In this document: in pieces, positions 43,308-54,815 of the stretch
How the letters are laid out: every line of letters begins with the position of its first letter
Position numbering within the stretch: the stretch's first letter is position 1
NCBI GenBank assembly: GCA_011503125.2
Contig: WWBZ02000082.1
Coordinates: 558,001 to 622,000, forward strand
DNA: 64,000 bases
Direction of reading: 5' to 3'
DNA from: Botryosphaeria dothidea
Lineage: Eukaryota > Ascomycota > Dothideomycetes > Botryosphaeriales > Botryosphaeriaceae
Notes under the pieces: model-generated
Databases searched by the model: none
Seen by the model: the letters and a program-made list of their open reading frames with translations, nothing else
Told to the model about the DNA's origin: nothing
Made by a program: the position numbers and the translations under genes

Positions 43308-45564
43308 TCAAACGGTCTTGAACTCCGGCGTCTCGCAATTTTCGAAAAATGATCTGTCTCCCCTTCGATATTCCTGTGATAGGAACATGTTCACTCGGCA
43401 CCACTCGTCTTTGTCTCTCTTCGATAGCAATAGTAGGCTGTGTATGCTTTCCTTAGCATATCCAGGGTGCCGAGGATTCCTCCGAGGGGGCTCGCTTGTG
43501 ACGAGAACCATAAGCAAGTCGCAGAATGGCTCTGCCGACAGCGCCAGTGGAGTCTCATCGTCAACATCAGCCTCGATCCAATCCATGGCATCATCCGCCA
43601 CGTATTGACCGTCCAATGAGATAATTAGGCCTCTGAGGTCACTGTCATGCTTTGTGTCGGTGGGGCAATCCAATGTAGTGCCTGAAAATGAGAAAGCCTT
43701 TCCCCGTAATAAAACATGGCCTCCATAGCACTGCCCCAGCGGATTTGAGCCTTCGACACTGGTTTGTGCCTGCAGTATAGAGCATTCCGAAATCATGTTC
43801 TCCACGGTTGTTTCCCGGAAACTATAATGTGCGCTGGTGAGTACGCGTTCCCAGCTCCAGGATGGCGCGAGATATGTTTGAGGATTTTCCAAGGTCGCCA
43901 GAAAGTCAGCCTTGTGCAGTTTGCTCTCTCCCGATATTCTCCAGAACAGGCCCGAGTGTAGATCAGGCGTCCAGATCCCGGCCAGATACTCGTCTCCAGT
44001 CTTCTGGTGGATCAGCTTTGCCATCCCGGAAACAGCTGGTAATAGGTCCTTGGGGAAGGTCAGGAGTCGGCCTGAATGCCATTGGACCAAACTGCGCCAT
44101 ATGCTGAAGCGTACTCTGAGAGATACGGAGGCATCTTCCAAACCAGGTGTCATGTGCTGTTAGAAATGTGAGTGGAAGAATCCGTCCTCGGATGAGATAT
44201 CAGTGCGGCATCGAAAATGCATCATGCCACTGCCGAAGTAAAGTGCCAAGTAAGAAAACTGGTCTTCTTGAAATGTCCAACCTCGTTGTTGCCAGAGAGA
44301 TTCCTTAAAGTCGTACAGCAAACATGCTACGCCGCTTCCTTCTTGCTTAAGATATTGGCCCTGTGCTGCTGGTATGCTGCGTAGCCAAAGTATCCCTTGG
44401 ATTCTGGGAGACAAAGATGAGTCGAAGGAAAGCTGTATCTTCGGTTGTTGGAATGGCCGCAAGAAGCTTTGATTTGAGGATTCCGTGGCCAATGAGATCA
44501 GTGTCACGTAAGAGCGCCGGTAGACTTCGCACATCTTTGATGCCTCCACTTGCCAATCTTTTTCACCATCCTGGATTATGCACAGCACATCATGCCACAG
44601 AAGCCAAAGGCAAGGTAGTCGGGTAACACAAACAGCTTCGCGGCAAGTTGTTGGTAGACTCTCAAAGAGAATTGGATCTTGAAGTCGGCGTATATTATCT
44701 TTCCGAGTTTTGAGGACATCCGTTGATTCGCTCCAGCAGTAGTTGAGTGACATACCGTGAAAGATCGCTGTCAACAGGTGTTTCGGCGCAAATAACCAAC
44801 CGTAGATCATTGTTGAAGCCTGTTCCACGAACGTCGATAAGCCTTCTTGAGGTAAATCCAGTTATGTTTGATGATCCACGGTGCATTGCGCCGTCTTCCA
44901 GCCAAGTCTCCATCTGGGAGACGACATTTTCCGAGAGACGATCCTCAATTGGAAGACGCCTGCGTATTGTTAACCAGGACGCGCAAGGACCTAGGCTCAT
45001 GTAACCTAAGTACAAAGAGCGTGAACATTGCCCATACTACTTGGATCAGCACAGATCTCGAAGAAGAGCTCATGTTTTGTGTTGTTCCCTTCCTGGTCAA
45101 GTTCCTCGTCAAGGATAAAGAAGTCGACAGTAAAACCGGTGAGCAGGGCATTTGTGTCTTCTGATTCTTCCCATATAATACTTGAATTCTCATAGGAGGT
45201 AATCTAATGATAGTGAACTTTCTCGAACATCAACCCGATAACTGGAGCTTGTTCGAGATGCTGGGGGGTCGATGTTTCCCTCTACTAAGGACTATAATAG
45301 TAGCCAGCAAAACGAGCAACCACTTTGCCACCCACGTTTCAACTCCGGAAGTTCTGGAGATGTGAGCTGTCGGCGATATGGCAAAGAACGACAGAAATTG
45401 CCGATTTCTTCGGAACTTCGTGCGAGGACACTTCCATCTTCCTCAAATTTAGCGTAATCATACCGTATGCCTTCTGGACTTGTCCAGGCGGCCGCCTGGC
45501 CGCCGAAGCCTCTGTCATCGATCTGAACGATTTTGCAGTTAGCGCAGAGATGTGAGTCCTCCAT
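43308..45564 (-). pseudogene. HET-domain (heterokaryon incompatibility) gene, decayed
   Basis: Minus-strand pieces in family order. 45564-45292: MEDSHLCANCKIVQID ... SGCSFCWLLL, stopped by TAG. About 45000-44750: SRRLIDVRGTGFNNDLRLVICAE, the region just before the HET signature. About 44750-44160: LNYCWSESTDVL (the usual LSYCWG block), CREAVCVTRL, VLCIIQDGEKDWQVEASKMCEVYRRSYVTLISLA, and RGWTFQEDQFS; a frameshift is needed just before LNYCWS and TAA at 44160-44162 ends it. 44153-43308: the C-terminal part (FSIWRSLVQWHSGRLLTFPKDLLPAVSGMAKLI). HET proteins trigger cell death on fusion of unlike strains. Several lesions make this copy non-functional unless undetected introns remove some of them. 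Confidence 0.7.
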
Positions 45565-48500
45565 TTTCCTTAGAAAAACTGAACTGAGTCTGCGGAGAAG
45601 AAAAAACGGTTGCAGTAGAGTCCTTCCGATTCACAGCCCAACAAAAGTACCTCAGATTCGATAAGTGGTACGTGTAGTTGTGGAGGCAGCAGTCCAAGGC
45701 TGATAAGCCAACCGCACTCACCCACATACAAACAAGTTGATTAAATCATCAAGCGAATTATTCAAGGCCGAGGTTACGTAGGATGCGTCCGCAGTCTCAC
45801 TTTTACCATCTACCTTATCTAACCCAACCAGAAATCCTTATTGGTATCACTGTACATCTTTCTCATAACTGTGGGTGACAATGTTCCGACCATCGAGGAC
45901 AAAAGACTGAAAAAAGACCTAAGGAAGGAACGTAGCCATCCTCAGATCCGCGAATAGGAAAGAACCGGCGATTACTCCGGAGCACCCACTAGCATATGCC
46001 AACGCCAGTCCACGACTTGGAAGTATCCTAGTCGTGAGACCGTTCTCGACTTCGTCGCTCCTCAACAAAGCGGCACCCTCCAAGTTAGAGTTTGCGGGGG
46101 CTAAAAAAAAGCAGCCGGCATAGGTCATGCGGGAAAGAAGAGGCCCAGATGACATTTCCACGAAGAGTCCAATCCCGGAGACTACTGAAGGAGCAAAAGA
46201 GGGTGGCTGGAAGGGGGAAAGAAGACGAGCGGAGCCATTCCCGGCGGAGCGCACTTCGAGCCTTCGGACGTCGATGAGTCGTCAGAATGATCGTCACGCC
46301 CGAAATTGCGCATTACGGTAGGCGGTGACGTTCAAATTGTCTTCCAGGTACGGTCATCTCCTTCCATCTACAGCAGGGCAACCAAAGCGCGAGCAGGTGG
46401 TAACGTTAACGGTGAGCTCCGACGGGGTTCAAATCCGTGACGGCTCAAAATCAGGGACGCCGATGACCTCGCAGCTGGGTGATGCATCGCGGGAGAGCTG
46501 CGACGACTCCTGTTTGGATAACGTCATTCCTCGGTCGTCCTCCGAGACAGATCTCGATCTCGCGGCACACCACAGCAAAATACACCGCCAAGGTGACGCA
46601 AAAAACACAGCCCTCTCCTACCAGCGTAAGCGGCATTCCTGATTCCAATTTAGAATAGCGGGCGAAACGTCCCTTCCTTCCAATAATGCTAGTAGAGAAG
46701 TCGCGGTTTCCCCGCTTACCTGGTTAATGAGGTCTCCTTCCTGCCCTGGAACGTCGATCCGCTGCATGCAAGCAAGCCATGGTTGCACAAGCCTAGGGAG
46801 AGGGAAACTAGCTAGAAGGCATGCGGAAAAAATTAGATGAGGCGCTCTGCAGAAATGTTGGGAAGGCTTGCAATGCGGCTGCGACCGACACCCGCGCGAG
46901 GACCCTGATCTTCGTGCCAGCCCATGTGTTTGTGCGACACCACTTGGATGTTGTGTCGCCTGAAGAGGATCTGCTGAGCTGGAAAGAATACAGAAGCCTA
47001 GACCGGCCGGTTACCAGGCTCTATTGCCTCGATACTCACGCTCGCCTGACCTCAAAAAGATTCGTAGAACGGATTAAGTGGAATTCAACCGCAAAGCAGC
47101 CTAGGATGGTTGCGATCGAACGATTGGTGGTCGAAAATTGATCAGATGAGACGTCTCAACGTCTCCTGGTGTGAAGCTGGGTAGGGAACATTTGACTGGA
47201 GACCGACCCTCGGTTCCAAAGAACGATGACTGAATCCATCCGTGTAGGACGGCTGCCCCCGTGCGCTCTCCTCTCCCTCAAGAACGCGGTGAAGAAATCA
47301 ACGTCGGTGAGATTGAGAACCGTGGAGAGTCAATCAACACAAGCAAATACAGTCATCGTCCGTCCAAGCTTACAGTCGTCGGTTGGATGCGCAGAACGTT
47401 CTCTATGACGGGTCAGACAGATGCTAGAAGATACTTACCGTCGTCCATCTGGGCGATTCATTTGAGTGTGTCTTCAGTATCAAAACTCCTGTTTGTCAGA
47501 GAATATAGTAGAGAAAGGTAGAAAAAGGTGTATGCCTCCGCAATGAGATGTCAGAGTCATGTCTGCCACCTCGGAACAGCCCACCCATTCATCTGAAGTC
47601 GTATACGACTGTCCTCCTGACAGTGCCGTCTCAAGCAGACCAAGCAGAACGCATTAATTTCGCCCGGAATTTTCGCTCGTGGACTCCTGCCCCGTAGGAT
47701 TGTGTTGGCGGCCTTTGGATGCCCGCCACTTGTCATGGGCATAACTATCGCGTCCACACTGGGACACGAGCCTGCTCCTCCATGGCCAATTCTGCACTTA
47801 GGGCGGAGACGTAATGCTCTCCTGACTCGGGTGATACCCTCGGTTGGGACAGTCGGCCCCCATGATAAAGCTGACGTTGGAGGACCTCCACATAAGCTTG
47901 AGCAGCCGACAATGGGGAGGTGCCACGTGAGCTGTCTCCCAGAGTCATTTTGTCCCACCCGCCTTGACGCAGTCTGGGAATATCGCCGTGACGCTCACAC
48001 TTATGCTCACGGCCGAAGGCGCGCCAGGGGCTCGGGCTCCGCCGCACATACCTTCCTCAGCAACCAAGAGCAGGTCTCCATCCAATCGATCAGCTTCGAT
48101 CTGCCAAGATCGGCTAAACCAAGGAGGGCAGTCCGCGACGATTTGCTTCCAATAACTCTGACGCAGCTCGTCAACCCGGCGAAGAAGTCAATGGTGCCTG
48201 AGTGGGGCCTATCGTGAAGAACCTGTTTCGCAGCTCCGGTGTTGGCATCGAGTCTTCAGTCAGAAAGGAATCGTCATACCGCCTCGGATGCGCATCCGGT
48301 CCAGGCTAAACACCTCACAGAGAAGTAGGGAGACCACGGCCGAGAAAGTGACAAAATAGTAAGGTTGTGTGAAGAATTGAAACCATCCTTAGGGGCAGCG
48401 GCGGCGGCGTACATAATTTCGGCTGACTGGTCAGAATGGATCCTCCGGCTATGGTGACCGAGGGCAGAATAATACGAGCTATCGCTGGCTACTAAGCGGG

Positions 48501-49157
48501 GGTGTCTTCTCATACCTGCTGACGTAGTCTTCAGGCGTCAACGAATGGGGGCGAGGAAAGTGGGTATGCAGGCGCTGCGGTGTGAAGTTTGTTCGTGAGT
48601 GAGGCAGGCTTCATTCGGATCTTCGCCACCCGCTGATCACTTGTGAAGTGGGCTGTCCAAGGCGACCGGATCCGGAGGGAAGCTCCTGGCGGGACCCTGA
48701 ATTTTGGTTACTGACCGGTTCTTGGGAGTGGTTTAGACCCTGAGGATTGCCGCGAGCGTATAATTTTTTCCTGCTAGGTAATTGAATCGTTACAGTCGGG
48801 ATCCGCTTGGACGGGAACGCTTTGGTGCCCCGGAAGAATATAATCGAAAGGCGTGGCGGGCACCGGAAGGATGTGCAGTTTTCGGTCCGGACGCAAAACT
48901 CATCGGCGATCAAAGAGAGAGACAGTCTGTCGACGCTGTTAATGGACGTCCGCACCGGCACGGCAAATAGGTGAAGTAGCAATTGATATCATGGCCACGG
49001 CTGGCGTGTAGGACACAAAAGGCTTAAGCTGCTGCAGGGCTTCGCGGGTAGAAAGCCAGCGGCTTCGGGTGCATGTGCGAGCGAGGAAGCGGTGGGTGCG
49101 CAGGGTGGTGAGCAAGGGACTGAAGACTACCTCGTGCACCCAAAAATGGCAAGGCGT
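45565..49157. other. Long region without recognised genes
   Basis: About 3.6 kb with only short, overlapping frames on all strands and no recognisable protein, RNA or transposon terminus. A minus-strand frame at 46254-45919 ends GLALAYASGCSGVIAGSFLF, which has a hydrophobic, membrane-like look but is too short to place. 46428-46436 resembles a tRNA B box, but the acceptor and T stems do not fold. Confidence 0.4.
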
Positions 49158-49169
49158 GATCGGGATCGG
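49158..49169. promoter_or_regulatory. Candidate White Collar-type GATC repeat upstream of frq
   Basis: GATCGGGATCGG, two adjacent GATCGG units about 1.48 kb upstream of the frq start codon. In Neurospora the White Collar Complex binds paired GATN-type repeats in the frq promoter, one of them distal. Assignment here is inference from motif and position. Confidence 0.35.
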
Positions 49170-50639
49170 TCGCTCTGGCTGGCCTGAAGACTCAACGGTT
49201 GTGGTGCCGGACGGTGGGCGGATGGAGTCCTTGACCAGCCAGCGGCAGCGGCTGGCGGGCAGGGGACTGGGAGGGGTCTAGCGCTTTCTGCGTCGGTCGA
49301 GTGTGGCGAATCTCGTCAGGGGCGTGCGCAGCAGCCGGCCCTGCCGACGTACGTTTCAGCGCCGGGGAGGGAGATGACTGGCAGAGGTGTGCTGGCGGCT
49401 GACTTGGAGTGCATGACAGGTCCGTGGAGGCGCTGGAGGGGGTGCGCGCTCGTAGTTATTGGTGATAGGGACAGGCAGCGTCGGGCTGGCGGGCATCGCG
49501 ATCCCAAGGGAGCGGGTGAGTGACGACAGACGACAGCGGGCGCGCATCGCAGGCAGGCAGGCCGGCAGGCTTGCGCAGGGTCCTACGGGGGGCGGTTGTC
49601 GTTTGGGGGTGAGGCATCTCGATGAGGATGGACAGGGTGACGTGGGAGATGATTCCGAAGCAAAGTTGGCGAAGCGCCGAGCGATGCGGCTGTGGGCTAT
49701 GATGCAATGCTGCGAACCCCCCGCGCCAAGAGGGCCGATGCTGCTCACAGAGGGAGATCTCAGGGCTCGCGCTAGTTCGGCTCTACCCGGCTGTTAGCAT
49801 CCAAGCTCGCCGGTCGCAGGGCTCACCAATCGCACGCCAGGCACCAGCCATCCACCAGCCATCAGGCCACCTCTGCCCTTGCGCTTCGCTGCCCGTGCAA
49901 ACGTACACGACGGGCGCTCACTGCCCGCGCTCGCTAGCCCACCCAGCCCGAGCCGGATGCGAGTGTGACGGGCGGCAGAGCGCGCGCATCGCAGCGCCGG
50001 TGTGGAATCGTCGATGGGGGGCGATAACTGCGGTGCGGCTGTGCCCGCTGGTGCGCTACTGTCGCTGGTTGCGGGCTGTGACAATCTCGATGCTGCGGTC
50101 TAGAGCCGGCGGTGCTGAGGGCTGGAACACGTGAGGGCAGGAAGAGAGGCAGAAGGCAGGGAGAGATCGGCGGGGCGCTATCTGGGCAGCAAGCGAGCTG
50201 CAAACCATACAGCTTTGCCCGATCTTCGTGACCCTGGCGCAGCAACTTGAGATCGAGAGGTTCAACCTGCCCATCGTCACCCTCTGACGCCTGCGATGCC
50301 TGCCGCGCACTGCCTTATACACGACCCTCGCGGTCTGGTCGCTGCCTTCTGCATCGGCACGCCTCCAAGCAACCGCCACATTGCAATCGCGCCCCCAGAT
50401 CTCTCACCCATCGAGCCTCTCCAGCGTGCCGAACACTTCCTCGTGCCAGTCTTCGCTTCACCACCTCCTCTAATTTTTTGCCCCCGAGCGCTTCCGCGTG
50501 CGCGATATCGAGCAAGCAGCGTCCTCAGCCAGTGATCTCCACTGCACCCTGCATCTCCACCGATGGCCGATCCGGGGTCCAACTGAACAACCCCTCGACA
50601 ATTGACCTGTCTGATTTCGACCAGAGTGCCCTCTCTGCC
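49170..50639. promoter_or_regulatory. frq upstream region and probable long 5' leader
   Basis: GC-rich 1.5 kb. The frq frame stays open upstream to 50247 and several short ATG frames occur, so a leader with upstream ORFs is likely. Neurospora frq also has a long leader with uORFs and alternative starts. Confidence 0.45.
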
Positions 50640-53600
50640 ATGTCGGACCACCAGCAGAACGGCCGCTCTGACGGCGCCCACCCGAGACGACCGCCTGCCC
50701 ACAAGTCAGTTTCACTGCTTCACTCTCCAGGAAAGCGCAAGTACGGAGATGACAACCCCGATCCGCAACTGTCACGCACCTCCTCCAATGTTCCCTCTAG
50801 CGATCGAGCAAACCCACCCTCACCCGGCTCTTCCAGGCCGGGCACAAAGAAGGAGAGTTCGGGGGAAGTGAGCGATGCTGGTAAATGGTTTGAGACCTCC
50901 AACAACAACATTTCGCAACATGGTACCTCCTTCGACAGTAAGTCCGTCTTGAATCCAAAGCACGCAGAGCAAGTGCTGACTGCTGCAGATGACCCGCCAT
51001 TCTTCTTTCGCAACTCCTCTTCGTCGACCTCGCCCGACATGCAAAACCCATTGCAGATGCAAATGCAAGCACAGACCTCGATACCACACCGTCCTGCCCT
51101 GATGAACTTGCAGACCGATGGTAGCAGTACTGGGGACTTCCGGAGTGTCATTGATGATTTGACCATCGAGAACAAGAAGTTGAAAAAGAAGCTCAAGAAG
51201 TATGAAAAGATCCACGATGCACACTTGCAGGATGAAAAGCTGTTCGAGGTGCGAGTGCACGGGTTGCCTCCCCACAAGAAGCGGGAGTTGGAAGAGACCC
51301 TGAGGAAGTTCGCCATGGAGCTCGACGACGGCACAGGCGGTGAACCTGTTCTCACTGTCGACCGACCTTCTCTCCATCCTCAGCACACCTTGTCATCTTA
51401 CACATCAACCCAATTTGGTGACTCGGCCTACCATTCCATGTCAGCTTCCGGACAGAATTCGAATACTGCCTCGGGAGGCAATGGCAACGGTAATGGCAAC
51501 GGTAATGGCAATGGCCAACCTGAGGCTAAGTCCAATAAAAAACCTTCCTCTTCGCACTATCGCCGCCAGCAGGACACCATCCAGTCGTACCTTCAGGATA
51601 TTCCTCCCGGTTTGATGCCAAAGAAAACAGCCATGACCGAAACGGCGAAGAAGAAACTGGTTGTTAGACGACTGGAACAGATATTTGCAGGCAAGGGGGC
51701 TGGTGCACACCATCAGCATCCCATGCAGCAGCAGGAGGTTGCGCAGTCTGCGGCTCAGGCTGACCGAGTTGCCCTCGAAGAAGCTACCGGACAAGAAGCT
51801 CAGAGGGAAGGCATGAGAGAGGCGCGTATCATGAACGAGAAGCACGAGCACCGGTTGGTAGTGAGTAAAGAGCCTCTGCATGGTGATGGCGGTGTGAAGA
51901 AAGTTAGCGGTCGCGTTTCGGATCGTGACTTTGCCGATTCCCCGGACAACCTCTCGCCTGACCAGCGTCCCACGCGTCCGCTCGACCTCGACCCGCAAAG
52001 AGCCCAGGTCCCCACAGACAACCTGAACTACATTCGTCATCTCGGTTTCTCGCCTCCCGATCCCGACATGTCTCCGATTGATGGCCATGGATGGATCTAT
52101 CTCAATCTTCTGGTCAACATGGCACAGCTTCACACCATCAACGTTACTACCGACTTCGTCAAAAAAGCTCTGCAGGAATACAGCTCCAAGATCGAGCTGT
52201 CTCATGATGGGCGCAAGGTCCGATGGAAAGGTGGGCAGGATACATCGCTCAATAGCAGTGATAGCTCACCCGATCATGAGTTGGAAATACTCAGGTCCAA
52301 CATGAAGAAAATCGGCAAGAAGCGGCGGAAGCTGGGTCCCAGCAGTACTAACACTTCGAGCGAGGCGACTGGTCAATCCTCGGAGCAGCAGCGGAGTAAC
52401 CATCTGGCATACACGCCCCTCTTCTACCACAAGGAGTCCACCGACGAATTTGGAGACTCCGAAATCCAGAACTCGGAAGAAGAAGCATCACCGTTCCCAG
52501 CCCAGGCCACAGGCAACACGTCTTCCGGGTTTGCCAGTTCAGGCATGCGGACTTCATCATCGAAGAGGAAGCGTGATGATGGCCCAATTATCTTCTACAA
52601 CAAGGCTAAGTTCTGTACTGACTTAAGCGGCGACACCGGCACACACGATTCTCGGGGCCATAGTAGCTACACCAACTATACCAACACGCCACTGGGTGCA
52701 ACGCCCGACAAAGAACACAAATTTACTGGCCTGCCCGATGACGAGCGCCGTGGCCCGTTGATGCGGGCTGCCCTTCACGAGATGGATGTCGACATGGCAC
52801 CACTCAATTCTAGCGATGCAGAGTTGGACTTCTACGGAGCCCTTTCATCGCTAGAAAAGGGCACATTGCTGCCCAGAGCAGACCTCGATTTCGAAGTATC
52901 TGGCATTGGTGGTGTGGTGCCTGAAGACAACTTTTCCATCGATGTGGAGTGTAGAAACGTCCGAACTGAGAGCCGCCCGACGAACCATTATGCATCACAC
53001 GCGCCTCGATTGATCAACTATCCAAGCAAGATCATGAATGCTCTCCAGGCGCAAGATGACGATGATCGGATGGATCAATTCCAGTCCGTGCGGCATCGCG
53101 CCCCGGTCTACAATGGTGAATATATCAAGGCGCAGCAGAAACAGCTTCCGCCCTCAATTCTACCGCCACCCTCAATGCTTCCATTTGATTCATCCTCTGG
53201 AGATGCCGACTCGGACATGAGCGATGTATCAGAAATGGATGACGAGTTTGAGGAGTCGGATGAGCCACCGACAGCTGCTCCCCGTTTAGTTGAACTGGAG
53301 TCCCCTGGTGATTCTAGCTCTGAGGAAGAAGAATATGAAGATGGTGGGGAAGAGGAAGATGGTTCAGTTGACTTCCTTGCACAAGCACGGGAGCTGGATC
53401 CTGAAAGCATCCGCGTCCAAGAGCGTGAGTACGACGCAAACATGGCAGAACGACTGGCTGAGGAAATTCCTGCGGGTTCTTCAGCAGCGACTGCAGGTGG
53501 TGGAAGTGGATTCAACAGCCCGAATTCCCTGAAAGGGGACGATGGAGACGAAACGGGTACGGACAGAAGACCGAGTAGTCGAGACAGCCAGATTTTCCAA

Positions 53601-53675
53601 AGAGGTATGGGCCTGAAAAGGTCGAGGACGAGCGATAGCATGATTGTGCATGGAAAGGCGTCACATACTGATTGA
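50640..53675 (+). CDS. frq: FREQUENCY, central circadian clock protein
   Basis: Negative element of the fungal circadian oscillator; with FRH and casein kinase 1 it represses the White Collar Complex. 1011 residues in one exon (Neurospora FRQ 989). Visible in order: KWFETSNNN near residue 87; DPPFFFRNSSSS; DFRSVIDDLTIENKKLKKKLKK, the dimerising coiled coil (about 163-195), followed by KLFEVRVHGLPPHKKRELEE; SYLQDIPPGLMPKK and KKKLVVRRLEQIF (about 315-350), and GWIYLNLLVNMAQLHTINV (about 483-500), corresponding to the casein-kinase-binding regions; a basic SSKRKRDD near 640 as NLS candidate; acidic EEEEYEDGGEEEDGS near 900. The start was placed at ATG 50640 (MSDHQQNGRSD); the frame is open 131 codons further upstream but that stretch is leader-like. 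Confidence 0.93.
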   Translation: MSDHQQNGRSDGAHPRRPPAHKSVSLLHSPGKRKYGDDNPDPQLSRTSSNVPSSDRANPPSPGSSRPGTKKESSGEVSDAGKWFETSNNNISQHGTSFDSKSVLNPKHAEQVLTAADDPPFFFRNSSSSTSPDMQNPLQMQMQAQTSIPHRPALMNLQTDGSSTGDFRSVIDDLTIENKKLKKKLKKYEKIHDAHLQDEKLFEVRVHGLPPHKKRELEETLRKFAMELDDGTGGEPVLTVDRPSLHPQHTLSSYTSTQFGDSAYHSMSASGQNSNTASGGNGNGNGNGNGNGQPEAKSNKKPSSSHYRRQQDTIQSYLQDIPPGLMPKKTAMTETAKKKLVVRRLEQIFAGKGAGAHHQHPMQQQEVAQSAAQADRVALEEATGQEAQREGMREARIMNEKHEHRLVVSKEPLHGDGGVKKVSGRVSDRDFADSPDNLSPDQRPTRPLDLDPQRAQVPTDNLNYIRHLGFSPPDPDMSPIDGHGWIYLNLLVNMAQLHTINVTTDFVKKALQEYSSKIELSHDGRKVRWKGGQDTSLNSSDSSPDHELEILRSNMKKIGKKRRKLGPSSTNTSSEATGQSSEQQRSNHLAYTPLFYHKESTDEFGDSEIQNSEEEASPFPAQATGNTSSGFASSGMRTSSSKRKRDDGPIIFYNKAKFCTDLSGDTGTHDSRGHSSYTNYTNTPLGATPDKEHKFTGLPDDERRGPLMRAALHEMDVDMAPLNSSDAELDFYGALSSLEKGTLLPRADLDFEVSGIGGVVPEDNFSIDVECRNVRTESRPTNHYASHAPRLINYPSKIMNALQAQDDDDRMDQFQSVRHRAPVYNGEYIKAQQKQLPPSILPPPSMLPFDSSSGDADSDMSDVSEMDDEFEESDEPPTAAPRLVELESPGDSSSEEEEYEDGGEEEDGSVDFLAQARELDPESIRVQEREYDANMAERLAEEIPAGSSAATAGGGSGFNSPNSLKGDDGDETGTDRRPSSRDSQIFQRGMGLKRSRTSDSMIVHGKASHTD
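51477..51517 (+). repeat. Coding minisatellite in frq (Gly-Asn repeats)
   Basis: GGCAAYGGYAAY-type units repeated about 3.5 times, encoding GNGNGNGNGNG between residues 280 and 292 of FRQ. Short amino-acid repeats of this kind vary in number between strains in clock genes of other organisms. Confidence 0.85.
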
Positions 53676-54815
53676 TTCATATCTAGCGAGCTAAGTGAAG
53701 ACAAAAATGGGCGTTCGAACAGGATTTTTTTTTGTCACTCAGCGTTGATTTTACAGGATATCTTCACCATCTAAGGCGGATCAACGAAAGAGATGGGATG
53801 TTTTTACTTTGGGCAACATTTCGATTGACAGGGTTGTTCGGCGAAGGTGGAGAACGGGGCAGAATCAACCAGGTATATTGCTCAACCCGGGTTGATCCGC
53901 ACTTAGTTGATATACTACGTTTGGTTTGGGGGTACCATGTAGTTTGTCGCAGGATTGCATCGTATCTAGGGCTTCTGGGGTTCGGCAGTTATGGGCTTTG
54001 TTTGTGGAGATACCCAGTCGCTTTGGATTTGGAAAAAACTGCAAGGAATTGGCGAATAGTTTGGTTGTCCCTGCATTGAACGGCTTTGTGTAGATGTCAT
54101 GAGCCAATGGGAGCATTTTCTTCAAGCGTACTTGTGCGTTTGCATGAGACCAGCCTCTAACACAATCGGGCCAACAGATGGGCGAGACGACCCGGCAAAA
54201 GAAGCATATCAGCAGGAAAGGCGTACGGATGCTCGCAAGACCCTGCATTGCCTATCCATGTCGGGGATGGTTGGGTTCGGTTGTTTAGTATGCATGCATG
54301 GGTTTGCCACCGTGTCCCTGGCTGCCAACGTTTGAAGAGGAATAAACATCAAACCGTGTGCACACTCGTGGCCAGGCAACGGATACCAGTGTGCCAGGGT
54401 CGCGAACGTGGCCTAGAAACGACATTTGTCAGGGAAGGTTGCGTGGCGCGATCCACGGAACGCGGGAAGGAGGCAGAGCGCGACCACGTGATTGCAACAA
54501 AGCCTTCGTCGCGGATCCTTGAAACGGGACGCACTCAACCTATGACAGCCGAACGAGCTAAGAATCTCCTCATTTCCCTTCGCTCCAGATCACCACATCC
54601 ACCTCCTGTGCTGCCACTAGTCCTCCACCACACCACACGCACGCCGTCCAGGCCATCGCTCATCGCTCGTCCCCATCACCGCCTTGCACCAGTCACCTCG
54701 TCGACCCGAACAAACCCCGACCTGCCAACGTCTGCCTCCGTCGCCACCGTCGCCACCTCACCTCCGCCTCCCCTTTCAACCCCCTTCGAATCGACAACCG
54801 TGGCCGTCATCAGCT
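53676..54815. other. Intergenic, frq 3' flank and antizyme leader
   Basis: 1.1 kb with no recognised gene. The first 50 bp carries a T run (53728-53735). The last 250 bp before 54816 is C-rich and leader-like. An antisense frq transcript, known in Neurospora, could start here, but the sequence alone does not show one. Confidence 0.4.

Noticed and set aside
44160..44240. An intron ending at ttctaacag to remove the TAA stop in the HET gene
   Set aside because: No suitable GT donor lies at a position that would keep the conserved flanking blocks; a stop mutation is simpler, though RNA data could overturn this.
46380..46450. tRNA-like box B (GGTTCAAATCC) at 46426-46436
   Set aside because: The T stem has a G-G mismatch and a wobble pair, and no upstream sequence pairs with the would-be acceptor strand; box A is also poor.
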